A stretch of DNA of 64,000 bases from JAWKWH01 sp963669455 (GTDB taxonomy: Bacteria > Pseudomonadota > Alphaproteobacteria > Rhizobiales > Rhizobiaceae), in contig OY770026.1 of NCBI GenBank assembly GCA_963669455.1, positions 3,038,001 to 3,102,000 on the forward strand. The letters run 5' to 3'. Within the stretch, counting starts at the first letter, position 1. Each line of letters begins with the position of its first letter. This document shows positions 49,795 to 57,807 of this stretch, piece by piece. The position numbers and the translations under genes were made by a program. The notes under the pieces are model-generated. The model was given only the letters and a program-made list of their open reading frames with translations. It was not told where the DNA came from and ran no database searches.

Positions 49795-50682
49795 CTATTC
49801 CCACATTCGTGAAAACGGAGCATCGGGATCGTGAGGAATTGCGTTGCGTTGTTCATAAACATACCCAAATGTGTGCTGCATCGCGGGTTTGTAAATCAGA
49901 TTTCGGTACAATCTTCCAATCAAGTCGTGAGTTGCATTTTGTTTGACACGTTTCTGGGTGGTGCCAGCCTGCGCAAGACTGTTATTTTCCCAGAATCTGG
50001 TAGACTGATACAGTTGCAAATCATCTTCGTTCAGTTCAGCAAGCAGTTGGGCATCCGCCTTGGAAATTTGATATTTTCCAACCTGCACTCCACCAGACAC
50101 ACGCAGGCAAGATGGTGCTTCGTCGACATTGCCCTCGTTTGTTCGAATGTTCTCAATGAAGCCGAACCCATATTGGGTGTTTAAGTACTCTACGAAACCA
50201 TTTATTTCTTCAGCCCGGAGTACAAAATCCAACTGATCCAAAAATTCTGAAGCACGTATTTTATCTCCTTCGCCAAGAAAGCTGATCAGATAGTTTCTCT
50301 TGTAGGAAATCCTTGCAAACTCGGCCAGTTTCAATTGCTCGCCCCGACGCGCCGCATGAGCATAATCAGAGAGTATCCGATCTATCGGACGTCTTAGGCA
50401 GGTGATTGAAATTGTCCGGTCAAATCGACCTTCCAGAATACCTAAATATGCATCTTTCAATCCCGGCCTCATGCAATGGCCGGTGAAAAAATCAGCATTG
50501 GGGTAGAGCCAAGCCGACCTGGAGAATGCATTGGTGGAGATCACATTCCCATTTCTGGCCGACGATATCACGTCGCAGTGCTTGAGCCCTGTGCGCATAC
50601 GTGAGCCCGAAAGCAAAGAGGTGCCGCCACATTTCTCCACGTGAAAAAAGAGAATACCGCATCTCTCTCCGACTCGTTTCAT
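49795..50682 (-). CDS. sulfotransferase family protein
   Basis: A 295-aa PAPS-dependent sulfotransferase, Sulfotransfer_2-like. The 5'-phosphosulfate binding loop is FFHVEKCGGTSLLSG at the N-terminus, and the 3'-phosphate region is ITCLRRPIDRILSDYAHAARRGE. The ATG at 50682 overlaps the flippase stop (ATGA), so the genes are coupled. No signal peptide, so it should sulfate lipid-linked intermediates in the cytosol. PAPS would come from cysD/cysNC about 7 kb away, and cysQ would remove PAP. Substrate is inferred to be the local polysaccharide repeat unit. Confidence 0.82.
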   Translation of the reverse strand: MKRVGERCGILFFHVEKCGGTSLLSGSRMRTGLKHCDVISSARNGNVISTNAFSRSAWLYPNADFFTGHCMRPGLKDAYLGILEGRFDRTISITCLRRPIDRILSDYAHAARRGEQLKLAEFARISYKRNYLISFLGEGDKIRASEFLDQLDFVLRAEEINGFVEYLNTQYGFGFIENIRTNEGNVDEAPSCLRVSGGVQVGKYQISKADAQLLAELNEDDLQLYQSTRFWENNSLAQAGTTQKRVKQNATHDLIGRLYRNLIYKPAMQHTFGYVYEQRNAIPHDPDAPFSRMWE

Positions 50683-51836
50683 CAGTTCCTCCGATTTTTC
50701 ACAATGGCCGGGACTAAGTTGACGGCTATGTAGGCCAGATCGATATATATGATGACCAAAAGAACCAAAGGCAATTTCTCGGTCAGGTACGGCATTACCA
50801 TTAAGTGCAATGCAATAGTTAGAACTGTCGCAACAAATTCCCGGTGATAGAGGCCTGCTCTTCTTACTACAGTGAAAAGATACCCCCGCGTACACATCAA
50901 ACCGATCACCATGACTATCATCCACCAATATCCGGCAATCGTTTCTATATCGAATATAACTGTGAGTATTATCATTGAAGAAAACGTTCCAAAAATAAAT
51001 ACACCAGAAAATAAATAATAAACGGACCTACGAGAAATATTTCTTGGTATCACATAAGCATAACTTACTTGCATCAACTGACTTGCTGGTGACAATCCTA
51101 CAAACAGTTTACGAAAAACAATTGCAGCCTCGCTCATTCCCAACAGTACAAAAATAAAATACGCGCCATGTATGCGGACAGCAACCGCTGCCACGGCAAC
51201 TGCACGGAACATGCCTTGTCGGGTTATTCGATAAGACCCAGGTTCAATCTGATACGAGTCTCGCAACATACGAAGAATACCGGGCAGTCCCAACAACACC
51301 CAAAGCGACCGTGGGATGACTACAAAAATCAACAAAAAGGCGGCAATGGAGTTTATCGCGAACTGGTATAGCAACACTGCCAATGCGGTAGCCAGAAAAG
51401 TGACCAGTGCCATCCACAACAACATTCTTACTCGAAGCGAGGCCATCATGAGGTCTCGCGCCAGCAGCATGGCTCCATTCAGCAAACCAGCCATCACAAA
51501 CAGCATCGTCTGCATGGCGGAAAGGCCGAGTATGTATGCCGACACCATCACTGCCACAATGACAAAGGCGCTCAACGACTTAAGCTGCGTCAAAAAAATC
51601 GAATTGTCGGATTTTAAATGATCGTCAATTAAGCGCCATGTGAGAAATGCGTTGACGACCGGAGATAGCAATGAAAGCAAAAGAACAATCGTGACAAGTT
51701 TGAACTGAATGTCGCCTTCGGTCGAGATGAAAGCAAAATAATTCAGCACGAATGACTGAACAACAAAGGTGAATTGATCCGCGGCATTTGCAGCGATTGG
51801 GTATTTGAGAAGAAAATTGGTGATATTGCGGATCAT
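50682..51836 (-). CDS. Wzx-like polysaccharide flippase
   Basis: A 384-aa polytopic protein with about 11 to 12 transmembrane helices, resembling MOP-superfamily (PST) flippases. The N-terminal NITNFLLKYPIAANAADQFTFVVQSFVLNYFAF is followed by closely spaced helices with few charged residues. It probably moves undecaprenyl-linked repeat units across the inner membrane before Wzy polymerisation. Assigned by topology and its place between the sulfotransferase and the sugar-amidination genes. Confidence 0.7.
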   Translation of the reverse strand: MIRNITNFLLKYPIAANAADQFTFVVQSFVLNYFAFISTEGDIQFKLVTIVLLLSLLSPVVNAFLTWRLIDDHLKSDNSIFLTQLKSLSAFVIVAVMVSAYILGLSAMQTMLFVMAGLLNGAMLLARDLMMASLRVRMLLWMALVTFLATALAVLLYQFAINSIAAFLLIFVVIPRSLWVLLGLPGILRMLRDSYQIEPGSYRITRQGMFRAVAVAAVAVRIHGAYFIFVLLGMSEAAIVFRKLFVGLSPASQLMQVSYAYVIPRNISRRSVYYLFSGVFIFGTFSSMIILTVIFDIETIAGYWWMIVMVIGLMCTRGYLFTVVRRAGLYHREFVATVLTIALHLMVMPYLTEKLPLVLLVIIYIDLAYIAVNLVPAIVKNRRN

Positions 51837-51960
51837 CAGTTACCGAGACTAAATTCTGTCAACTGCAACCCGCGGAAAGACTCCGAGGCTCGCGCGCTTG
51901 TTGAATGTCCAATACAGCTCATGCAACTAAACTGCGGCGAAAATTTCCGGTCAGGTGAAA

Positions 51961-52725
51961 TTACTGAAGTCGCTTTCTTTCTTCAAGCGTGGGATAGTTG
52001 ATGAGGACAGCCCGGTGTCGGCCTTTGAAAACAAAAATACTTCCCGCAGCCGCACCGATAATTCCGTTTTGATCTATGAGTTTTCCAATATCCTCCAAGC
52101 TTCCTGCCCCGCCGAGTATTGTAAGCGGAACGCGCAAAAGCGGTTTCAAGGATTTCACCGCTTCAAAATCATAACCCTCCATCGTACCGTCACGGTCGAC
52201 AAAGTTGAGTACGATTTCACCAACCCCGGCATCTTGAAATGCTTGGACGAGCTCAGCGACATCTCGCTTAACCACCCGCGTTCCATTGTGTGTAAACGCC
52301 ATCAGTTTCTTGCCGACAAACCCTGTAACCTTCAGATCAAGTACACCAACCACACTCTGGCTACCGAGCTCTCCGGCGATATTCGCAATCAGATCAGGGT
52401 TGCTGATAGCCGATGCGCTTAACGCAACTTTCTCCACCCCTAGCCCAATTATTCTCCTTGCTTGTTCCTCGTTTACAACCCCGCCTCCGTAGGCAAGAGG
52501 CATCCGACATTCGCGAGCAAAATCACGAATCAGGTCAAAATCGGGCGCACGGTTTTCTACAGTGGCATCAATGTCCAGCACAAGGAGCTCATCTGCTCGT
52601 TTTTCGTTGAAAATCCTTATCGCATTGACAGGATCGCCAACATATTTGTGGGACTTGAATTTGGTTGTTTTTACCAACCCGCCCTTATGCAAAAGCAAGC
52701 AGGGAATTATTCGTGATCTGAGCAT
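51961..52725 (-). CDS. HisF-like subunit of an amidino-sugar synthase (WbuZ type)
   Basis: A 254-aa TIM-barrel protein homologous to HisF, the ammonia-using half of imidazole glycerol phosphate synthase. LRSRIIPCLLLHKGGLVKTTKF replaces the usual HisF start. LLVLDIDATVENR, YGGGVVNEEQARRIIGLGVEKVALSASA, FVDRDGTMEGYDFEAVKSLK and ILGGAGSLEDI are the barrel motifs. In O-antigen clusters such paralogues act with HisH and an N-acetyl sugar amidotransferase to turn an acetamido into an acetamidino group. The start overlaps the HisH-like stop by one base. No other his genes are near, which favours the polysaccharide role. Confidence 0.85.
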   Translation of the reverse strand: MLRSRIIPCLLLHKGGLVKTTKFKSHKYVGDPVNAIRIFNEKRADELLVLDIDATVENRAPDFDLIRDFARECRMPLAYGGGVVNEEQARRIIGLGVEKVALSASAISNPDLIANIAGELGSQSVVGVLDLKVTGFVGKKLMAFTHNGTRVVKRDVAELVQAFQDAGVGEIVLNFVDRDGTMEGYDFEAVKSLKPLLRVPLTILGGAGSLEDIGKLIDQNGIIGAAAGSIFVFKGRHRAVLINYPTLEERKRLQ

Positions 52726-53345
52726 TACAACGCCGCGAAATTCAGTAGGAGTTTCGTGCCCCAATTATGGCCCTTTTCCGGATGGAATTGCACTCCATAG
52801 ACATTATTAAACTGGAATCCACAGCAAAAATCGAAACCGTAATTGGCCGATGCCACAACGGAATTTTGATCTTTACAATCCACGAAATAGCTATGGAGGA
52901 AATAGAACTGCGAGCCGTGCTCCAAGTCGGTAAACAAATCGCAATCACGCACGCTATCCACATCGTTCCACCCCATATGAGGACACGGCAGATGGTTTGA
53001 TTTATGCGCGTCATTTAGATGCCGAACGGTAGCAGCAGCCCAGCCAAGTCCGCTAAGCTGGCCCTCATCACTGGATTCGCACATAATCTGCATTCCGACA
53101 CAGACGCCAAGTATTGGAATTTTTGCATTCTCGACAAGATCAATTATTCTATCTGCCATGCCGCTGTTTCGAAACAACGTCAACGCATAATCAAAAGAAC
53201 CTACACCTGGCAAAATCAGCTTTGTAACATCGTCGCCCAAATCTGCCGCACTAACAGCAACTTTGGCATGAATATCAGCGCGCCTGTATATTGTTTCGAA
53301 AGCACCGACATTCCCAAGCCCGTAATTGATAACCGCCAGCGTCAT
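52725..53345 (-). CDS. HisH-like glutaminase subunit (WbuY type)
   Basis: A 206-aa class I glutamine amidotransferase. The nucleophile is in ILGVCVGMQIM, and the His/Glu pair in YGVQFHPEKGHNWG. It releases ammonia from glutamine for the HisF-like partner. The ATG at 53345 overlaps the stop of the amidotransferase gene (ATGA). The tight order (amidotransferase, HisH, HisF) is that of the WbuX/WbuY/WbuZ or WbpG/HisH2/HisF2 modules. Confidence 0.87.
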   Translation of the reverse strand: MTLAVINYGLGNVGAFETIYRRADIHAKVAVSAADLGDDVTKLILPGVGSFDYALTLFRNSGMADRIIDLVENAKIPILGVCVGMQIMCESSDEGQLSGLGWAAATVRHLNDAHKSNHLPCPHMGWNDVDSVRDCDLFTDLEHGSQFYFLHSYFVDCKDQNSVVASANYGFDFCCGFQFNNVYGVQFHPEKGHNWGTKLLLNFAAL

Positions 53346-54475
53346 CGGATTATCGCTCTTTGAGTCCCTAATCTCCTGAGAACCTTTGTACCCAAATCTA
53401 TCCACCAAGCATTGTTGCGGTAATCCATATAAGTTTTATTCTGACCATTTTGCAGTTCTTTCAACTCGGCGACGGTCAGACCAAGCTTGGTTGCGATATA
53501 CTCAAAATCGTTCTTGATACTTTCATCATCATAGGGTGGAAATTCAATTTTCTCCAAAGCCTCTTCACGCGACATCTGTCCGGTCAGGATCAGGCTGGAA
53601 AAGTGCGCCCGCCTCTTATCGTAACCAAATTTTGCCGGCAGCCAGTATCCTTCATAAAACCGTGTAAACCGAGATTCATAGTGCTTATGGGGGTATCGCT
53701 GCCATCCATACTTATTGACCAGGAAGTCAATAACCTCGTCCTTTTTATAAGGTACATGATTTAGCGGCTTAACCACCTCCATGCCTCGGACGTATTGATA
53801 GTAAATTTTGTAGCGAAAAAGATCGGTAAGAGGATAAGAATCCAATGATATCGTGCCGAAACGTCTATGAATGTCTTTAAGCTGACGAAGATCGGTCGCA
53901 TGATAGTGCCATTCACGCGGTTCACGCACGCATTCGGTCGAGTAGTTGGCACCGGTCAAAATGTACTTGATGTTATTTTTTACCGCATAATTGTACAAAC
54001 CGCCGAAAAAGGCATGATCCTGCGGTGTGTCGATGTGCGGAACCTGTGCCTTGAAAAATGAAAGCTGGAGATCCCGCATTTCGCGCCAGTTGATGACCTC
54101 GGTGTAAAGGTCTAATCCCAATCCATCCACCAGCTTTTCGATGTTGTTGACCGCATTTTCGGAGTTCCAGCCTGCGTCAACATGATATAGCAGCGGTTTC
54201 AATCCGAAGATTTCCTTCGCGATATAAACCACATATGAGCTGTCAACTCCTCCACTCAGACCAATGATACAATCATAATCCCGATTCTTACCATGAGCTT
54301 TAATCTGGTCGACCTTTTTTAGGATAGTGGAAGTTCCCCCTTCCACCGGATTCCAGTTTGGCAAAATATTGTCGTGATAATTGTTGCAATAATCGCACTT
54401 TCCGGCATCGTCGAAAACGATTTTGCTATCAGAAGTGTCCATAATGCAGTTTGTGCAAATCTGGTAGTCTCTCAT
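53342..54475 (-). CDS. N-acetyl sugar amidotransferase (WbuX/WbpG/PseA type)
   Basis: A 377-aa N-type ATP pyrophosphatase. The P-loop is IIGLSGGVDSSYVVYIA, and two Cys pairs (ICTNCIMD and KCDYCNNYH) near the N-terminus probably bind zinc. Members amidinate an N-acetyl sugar, making acetamidino forms such as L-FucNAm, or the ManNAc(3NAm)A of Pseudomonas O5. Likely the first gene of the cluster, with the promoter around 54480-54600. Which sugar is used depends on the unseen rest of the pathway, but the FnlA-type gene at 63.3 kb favours FucNAm. Confidence 0.88.
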   Translation of the reverse strand: MRDYQICTNCIMDTSDSKIVFDDAGKCDYCNNYHDNILPNWNPVEGGTSTILKKVDQIKAHGKNRDYDCIIGLSGGVDSSYVVYIAKEIFGLKPLLYHVDAGWNSENAVNNIEKLVDGLGLDLYTEVINWREMRDLQLSFFKAQVPHIDTPQDHAFFGGLYNYAVKNNIKYILTGANYSTECVREPREWHYHATDLRQLKDIHRRFGTISLDSYPLTDLFRYKIYYQYVRGMEVVKPLNHVPYKKDEVIDFLVNKYGWQRYPHKHYESRFTRFYEGYWLPAKFGYDKRRAHFSSLILTGQMSREEALEKIEFPPYDDESIKNDFEYIATKLGLTVAELKELQNGQNKTYMDYRNNAWWIDLGTKVLRRLGTQRAIIR

Positions 54476-55116
54476 TATTTCACCATTTCAAACCGTGCCT
54501 CGGCAGGCTTGAGACCTAACTCATTGAATTTGTTAACTAGTTGCTAGTTCGGCATAGTGTACTTACGGACGTGATATCCAAACAGCCTGTTGATATTTAA
54601 CTTGAAAACGCCCTTTTTAAAACCGATCGGCTCCAATTTCTGCAGATGCGAATATCACAGGACGTTAACCTTTGCTGGAATACGGTTTCGCTTAGGTGGT
54701 GTTGTATCGTGGAGGCCCGTCCCCCTGCCCCTAGTGGCTCGACCTCAACATTTGCTATTCAGCTGCAACACTCTTATCAGCCAATGCCGGATTCATATGA
54801 ACCACTGGAATTAGGCTTCTTGCAGGCGGTCTGTTTGAAACACTTGCACATGGGCTTGGCTAGCCCCAATACCTAAGCATTTCAAACAAACTGGCAGGCA
54901 ATTAGCACCCATGAATTGGCCACGTCAATGCACCCGCCAAAGGTTTGCGGGGGGCATCTTGGTGCACCGCCTGCCCGCCTTGTAAACTGGCATCCGGTCA
55001 TAATGGCGCAGTAATCACAAGTTTGAATTGAACCGCTTGTTTAACCTGCCTCGCCATACTATTTGTCGCCGCACTGGCATAGATACCGTTTGTCATGCAG
55101 GGAGTGATGGGGTCGA
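54476..55116. other. 640-bp intergenic region upstream of the amidino-sugar module
   Basis: The region has no reading frame that I can support; short frames at 54590-54876 show no family resemblance or ribosome binding site. It should contain the promoter of the minus-strand module (AT-rich near 54510-54560) and of the plus-strand exported protein. No repeat matching the other elements is seen. Confidence 0.4.
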
Positions 55117-55635
55117 ATGTTTAGATATTTGTTGTTTTCCATGATGCTCGGTATCGTAACCGCGGATGCTAGTGAGCATCAAACTGGTGATGGCTGGACA
55201 GCCCTATCCCGGCCTGTTTCAAGCGGCGAATTCGATCGTCGGTGCATTCTCTGGTCAGCGCCAGGAGATTTACGTATTCGGCTCGTAAACCCGCCTGACA
55301 GCAAGGTTTCGACACTCTTTGGACGAGCCCGCTTTGATGTTTTTTCAAGTACGATGTTGTTTGACGACGCAAAAAGAAGTGTCGCGGACGTTAACATAAA
55401 GATTGATGATATCGCAGACTGGCCAGGCGTAGATGCGAAGTGGCATATTGAAGGCAAAACCGGGACTTTGATTGTGCCGGTTGAACTGCCGATACACACT
55501 GTTTTACCAGCAGTTGCACGTGGAAAACTGATTAGCGTTTTGGTCAATGGCAAAGTGCTGTCGCTAAGCCTTGACGGTTCTTATAAAGCAGTTGTCGCGT
55601 ATGAAAAATGCTTGTCGGAGACGAAAAGACGATAA
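55117..55635 (+). CDS. exported hypothetical protein
   Basis: A 172-aa protein with an N-terminal signal-like segment (MFRYLLFSMMLGIVTADASE) and a beta-rich remainder (RCILWSAPGDLRIRLVN, TGTLIVPVELPIHTVLPAVARGKLISVLVNGKVLSLSLDGSYKAVVAYEKC). One Cys near each end of the mature protein could form a disulfide. I do not recognise a family. It shares a region with another unknown gene between the polysaccharide module and tRNA-Gln. Confidence 0.6.
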   Translation: MFRYLLFSMMLGIVTADASEHQTGDGWTALSRPVSSGEFDRRCILWSAPGDLRIRLVNPPDSKVSTLFGRARFDVFSSTMLFDDAKRSVADVNIKIDDIADWPGVDAKWHIEGKTGTLIVPVELPIHTVLPAVARGKLISVLVNGKVLSLSLDGSYKAVVAYEKCLSETKRR

Positions 55636-55751
55636 GCCTTTTTGGGTCTTGCCAGTCACGCGCAGCACCCTGTTTCGGCGATACGCCGTTGCCTTTGCGA
55701 AAACATTGCCGGGTGGCCTCCAACTGAACTACGGCACGAACGCTCTAGTTG

Positions 55752-56270
55752 TCAGAAGTCCTTTCCAGCTTCATTCCATACCGCAAAATGGCTGCAGAGC
55801 GTCTGATATCCGACCGGTTCGCGTATCGGATCCTTTGCCACCTTGCCGGCCGCAACTATCACCGGGCAGGCGCTGCTGAAGACCAGGATCTTGTAGGCTT
55901 GTTCCTGCTTGCGGATACGAAGTGCGAATAGTGGGCGCGAGCGTCTTGGAATATTGTCCCATAGACTTGGAAAGACCTCGCTAAACGGCATGAATTTCGA
56001 TGAGGTATCCGGAATTGACCCGGCGTCGACATCAAGACGCTGCTTGGCTTTCTGCAATGCCGCGATAACAGGCTCAGCAAACTGGAGTGCCGCAACAACG
56101 TCTTCAGATGGAATTTCAAGCGATTTTTCCCTTTCACGCTGAAACACGGAAAAATCTGATATGTACCCGGCACGATGGCCAAGAAAAATAATAATGGCGA
56201 CTAATCCTAAAGCGCTGATCAGTCCACCAACAAATGGCGGCCAAATCGAGTAATTTGTTTCATTGCCCAC
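55752..56270 (-). CDS. membrane-anchored hypothetical protein
   Basis: A 172-aa protein with one transmembrane helix near the N-terminus (residues 10-31, WPPFVGGLISALGLVAIIIFLG) and a soluble C-terminal domain (EDVVAALQFAEPVIAALQKAKQRLD; LFALRIRKQEQAYKILVFSSACPVIVAAG). No recognisable motif. It converges on the exported protein gene, 117 bp apart. Possibly a small accessory gene of the island. Confidence 0.55.
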   Translation of the reverse strand: MGNETNYSIWPPFVGGLISALGLVAIIIFLGHRAGYISDFSVFQREREKSLEIPSEDVVAALQFAEPVIAALQKAKQRLDVDAGSIPDTSSKFMPFSEVFPSLWDNIPRRSRPLFALRIRKQEQAYKILVFSSACPVIVAAGKVAKDPIREPVGYQTLCSHFAVWNEAGKDF

Positions 56271-56737
56271 GATGATTTGCCTTCAACTATTCAGTTATTA
56301 AACTGACAATCAACTTTCCCGATGGCTGGCCAGCCAGCGCGTGCAAGACACCCCGCTGGCGGTTTCATATACGGCTCTACCGCAAACATTTGTGTTTGGT
56401 GCACTGATTGTCTGAATAATAAGCGTCGCCGATTATTCGCGGCACAAAATATGCATCGCATGCGCAGAGTATGCAAGCCATGGGGAAAGATGTGCTTGAG
56501 CATAATCGGCTACCTAATAGGACGTGGCTTTTTTTGAACCGAAAAACCGCCTCTCGCTTTTGCTGGAGGTGTTTTTTGTCGCGCGTCTAAATCAAAAAAT
56601 ACAAAATGCCCAGATCCTGCTGCCTGCACCGGGCTTGCCTGTGTGCTCGTGTTGATCTATGCCACGCGGGACTTGTTTTGAATCAACTGCTGTGGTGGCG
56701 ATTCGGAACAGACGTACCGGCTTTAACCGGTTAAAGT
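56271..56737. other. intergenic region upstream of tRNA-Gln
   Basis: About 470 bp without a supported gene. The segment around 56350-56520 has reading frames on both strands but none with a start signal or family likeness. Promoters for the minus-strand hypothetical gene and for tRNA-Gln are expected. Confidence 0.35.
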
Positions 56738-56812
56738 TGGGGCGTGGCCAAGTGGTAAGGCAGCGGCTTTTGGTGCCGCCATTCGCAGGTTCGAATCCTG
56801 CCGCCCCAGCCA
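56738..56812 (+). tRNA. tRNA-Gln (TTG)
   Basis: A complete 75-nt cloverleaf. Acceptor TGGGGCG pairs with CGCCCCA, the anticodon stem GCGGC/GCCGC holds loop TTTTGGT with anticodon TTG at 56770-56772, the T arm contains GTTCGAAT, and the 3' CCA is encoded. Confidence 0.96.
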
Positions 56813-56964
56813 AAATCTCTTCATCAAATAAGAGGTGATCTGTCCATAAGCCGCCGGCGGCAAAGGCGCGATTGGCAATACAGTCCTCACGCATCTGGAT
56901 ACCCAGACCAAACCGCAATTTTCGGATGTGGCTGGTCAGGTAAATGTAGAACCTTAAACCCGGT

Positions 56965-57003
56965 TAGAGCATTTTTGACTCTGAATGCGTCAAAGCTGCT
57001 CTA
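56965..57003. repeat. intact 39-bp palindromic repeat
   Basis: Perfect 7-bp ends TAGAGCA/TGCTCTA enclose TTGAC/GTCAA inner arms around CTCTGAATGC. The right end CTA (57001-57003) is the TAG stop of cysQ on the minus strand. It shares TTGACTCTGAATG and GTCAAA plus the GCTCTA end with the half copy at 92-120. Able to form a hairpin directly 3' of cysQ. Confidence 0.7.
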
Positions 57004-57807
57004 GCCAACCGAGCTGATAAACCAGGAATTGGCAAAGTCACAGTCGTCCGGCTGGTTTCGTTTGCCATAGGTAAATTCGCCCCCATCCACGAGACGGGTC
57101 TTACCACCTGCCGCGCGAAGCACGGCATCGCCTGCGGCCGTATCCCACTCCATTGTTCTGCCGAAGCGCGGATAGAGATCTGCTTTGCCTTCCGCCAAAA
57201 GACAGAATTTCAGCGACGACCCAACTGACACAATTTGGGCATCTGGATATTTCGCGATGAACGCATCGGTCTCAGCCGTTCTGTGCGACCGGCTGGCTAC
57301 AATCCGCCGGACAATTCCGTCCTTGTTAACGTCAATGCGCCGGCGATCCGCAACAGTGCCGTCAGGCAATTGATGGTAACGCTCAGCAAGGCCTGGCCGT
57401 GCTGAATAGCCAATTCCGGTCGCAGGTGCATAAACAACCCCTATCTCCGGCACTCCATCGCGGATGAGAGCGATGTTCACCGTGAACTCATCACGGCCAG
57501 AGGTAAATTCACGCGTACCATCCAGTGGGTCTACAAGAATAAAACACGTCCCTAGTTCGGGCGGAACCGTTCCCGTCGAAATCTGTTCCTCGCAAACAAA
57601 GGCCATGTCCGGCAGTTCTATTTCCAATCCCTTCAAAATTGCCGCCTCTGCTCTGGTATCGGCAATGGTAACCGGCGAACCGTCACTTTTATTATCAACC
57701 GAAAATCCGGATTTCCTAACCGCGATGATTTCGCGGCCTGCGTCGTTTGCAAGCCGCTCAAACAGCGCCCGGACGGGCTCGTTCACATCCATGCCAGGTG
57801 CGACCAT
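57001..57807 (-). CDS. cysQ: 3'(2'),5'-bisphosphate nucleotidase CysQ
   Basis: A 268-aa inositol monophosphatase-superfamily enzyme that hydrolyses PAP to AMP, removing the inhibitory by-product of PAPS use. Metal-binding motifs are ILVDPLDGTREF, GSPVTIADTRAEA and MEWDTAAGDAVLRAAGG. The ATG at 57807 overlaps the cysNC stop (TGATG), so it is coupled to PAPS synthesis. Placement beside cysNC rather than with sulfite reductase genes suggests that the PAPS made here is used by sulfotransferases. Its TAG stop lies in a palindromic repeat. Confidence 0.92.
   Translation of the reverse strand: MVAPGMDVNEPVRALFERLANDAGREIIAVRKSGFSVDNKSDGSPVTIADTRAEAAILKGLEIELPDMAFVCEEQISTGTVPPELGTCFILVDPLDGTREFTSGRDEFTVNIALIRDGVPEIGVVYAPATGIGYSARPGLAERYHQLPDGTVADRRRIDVNKDGIVRRIVASRSHRTAETDAFIAKYPDAQIVSVGSSLKFCLLAEGKADLYPRFGRTMEWDTAAGDAVLRAAGGKTRLVDGGEFTYGKRNQPDDCDFANSWFISSVG

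Noticed and set aside
51961..53345. Histidine biosynthesis genes hisF and hisH
   Set aside because: They overlap an N-acetyl sugar amidotransferase gene and no other his genes are present, so a sugar-amidination role fits better than histidine synthesis.
54590..54876. Small genes in the gap upstream of the amidino-sugar module
   Set aside because: Two overlapping frames without start signals or recognisable sequence; composition looks non-coding.
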